This document shows, piece after piece, positions 14,447 to 15,044 of a stretch of 15,044 nucleotides of DNA. The DNA comes from Bacteriovoracaceae bacterium (GTDB lineage: Bacteria > Bdellovibrionota > UBA1018), in contig CANFHS010000027.1 of NCBI GenBank assembly GCA_947446835.1, positions 1 to 15,044 on the forward strand, written 5' to 3'. The notes beneath the pieces were generated by a model that saw only the letters and a list, made by a program, of their open reading frames with translations, was not told where the DNA came from and did no database searches. Numbering within the stretch: position 1 is the first letter of the stretch; each line of letters begins with the position of its first letter. A program made the position numbers and the translations under genes.

Positions 14447-14453
14447 CAGCCCC

Positions 14454-15044
14454 ATGAAGCCGAACCGAAAACTGCTCCCGTTCCTGGCGTCCCTGCTGGC
14501 AGTGCCTGCCCTGCTCGGCGCGAGTCCCTCTGTCTCGCCCCAGAAGGGTCCCGAAGAGATTCCCATCGTGGGCTCGCTCAAGGCCAAGCGCTTCCAGCTG
14601 CCCAACGGGCTGCGGTTGATCGTGGTGGAGGACCACTCGTCGCCCACCTTCGCCTACCACACCTGGTTCCGCGTCGGTTCGCGCGACGAGAAGGTCGGCT
14701 ACACGGGCCTGGCCCATCTTTTTGAACACATGATGTTCAAGGGAACGAAAAAGCTTCCCGAGGGTGAATTCGACAAGATCCTGGAGCGCGCCGGGGCCGA
14801 GGGCGAGAACGCCTTCACGAGCCGCGACTACACGGCCTACATCCAGGAAATGCCCAAGGAAAAGCTGGACTTGATCGCTGGCCTGGAGGCCGACCGCATG
14901 ATGAACCTCCTGGTCAACGACCACTCGTTCACCACCGAGCGCGAGGTGGTCCAGAACGAGCGCCGCTTCCGGAACGAGAACAGCCCCGATGGAACGCTTT
15001 ACCAGGAGCTGTTCAGCCAGGCGTTCACGAAGCACCCCTACCAC
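14454..15044 (+). CDS. Secreted M16 (pitrilysin/insulinase) zinc peptidase, N-terminal part
   Basis: The first 197 codons are visible, open to the right edge. Residues 1-23 form a Sec signal peptide (MKPNRKLLPFLASLLAVPAL) without a lipobox Cys, so a periplasmic location is likely. The M16 core begins at FQLPNGLRLIVVEDH (47-61). The inverted zinc motif HLFEH (88-92) supplies two His ligands and the catalytic Glu91. Glu169 in VVQNERR, 77 residues later, is the expected third ligand. GENAFTSRDYTAY (117-129) is the conserved substrate-binding stretch. The active N-terminal domain is intact as far as seen; the rest, usually a second M16 domain, is off the window. No ribosome site precedes the ATG. 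It is divergent from ftsQ with a 105-base gap. Confidence 0.93.
   Translation, partial: MKPNRKLLPFLASLLAVPALLGASPSVSPQKGPEEIPIVGSLKAKRFQLPNGLRLIVVEDHSSPTFAYHTWFRVGSRDEKVGYTGLAHLFEHMMFKGTKKLPEGEFDKILERAGAEGENAFTSRDYTAYIQEMPKEKLDLIAGLEADRMMNLLVNDHSFTTEREVVQNERRFRNENSPDGTLYQELFSQAFTKHPYH

Noticed and set aside
14349..15044. The ftsQ reading frame stays open upstream to the right edge, hinting at a longer protein
   Set aside because: The extension overlaps the clearly coding M16 peptidase gene on the other strand, and FtsQ topology requires the membrane segment near the N-terminus.

Overview
The window comes from a GC-rich, Gram-negative chromosome. The evidence is Sec signal peptides on probable envelope proteins, a small outer-membrane barrel, an FtsQ/FtsA/FtsZ divisome set and an M16 zinc peptidase. 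The style of the genes recalls Bdellovibrionota or other former Deltaproteobacteria, but that is an impression from memory, not a proven placement. All genes have similar strong GC bias and tight packing. I see no insertion sequence, phage gene, tRNA, rRNA or CRISPR array, and no gene-free stretch longer than about 180 bases.

Layout from left to right. (1) Positions 1-412, minus strand: the start of a secreted subtilisin-like protease that runs off the left edge. (2) Positions 590-2010, plus strand: a small outer-membrane barrel protein followed by a TTG-started SAM-dependent methyltransferase of unknown substrate. (3) Positions 2044-6658, minus strand: an arginine operon in the order argC-argJ-argB-argF-argR, with overlaps at three of the four junctions. 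(4) Positions 6786-10605, plus strand, divergent from argC: argG, argH and an ornithine aminotransferase-type gene, again overlapping, closed by a strong terminator. (5) Positions 10683-14348, minus strand: ftsQ-ftsA-ftsZ, convergent with the arginine genes. (6) From 14454, plus strand: the N-terminal third or so of a periplasmic M16 peptidase, cut by the right edge.

The two arginine operons share a 127-bp control region. It holds two tandem pairs of ARG-box-like operators, one over the argC promoter and start codon and the other over the likely argG promoter. ArgR, encoded at the end of the argC operon, should bind them when arginine is plentiful. ArgJ recycles the acetyl group and can replace ArgA. 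ArgB has the N-terminal helix and C-terminal signature of arginine-inhibited kinases. The set therefore covers acetylglutamate to arginine under both transcriptional and allosteric control, with one puzzle: the expected acetylornithine aminotransferase (ArgD) is replaced by an enzyme whose active site looks like ornithine aminotransferase (RocD/OAT).

A second theme is translation. argC, ftsQ and the M16 peptidase gene each lack a Shine-Dalgarno sequence and have a -10-like element only about 7-11 bases before the start codon, suggesting leaderless or nearly leaderless mRNAs. I found no clearly novel defence, secretion or mobile system. The best leads are the OAT substitution, the ARG-box architecture, the leaderless starts and the long repetitive FtsZ linker.
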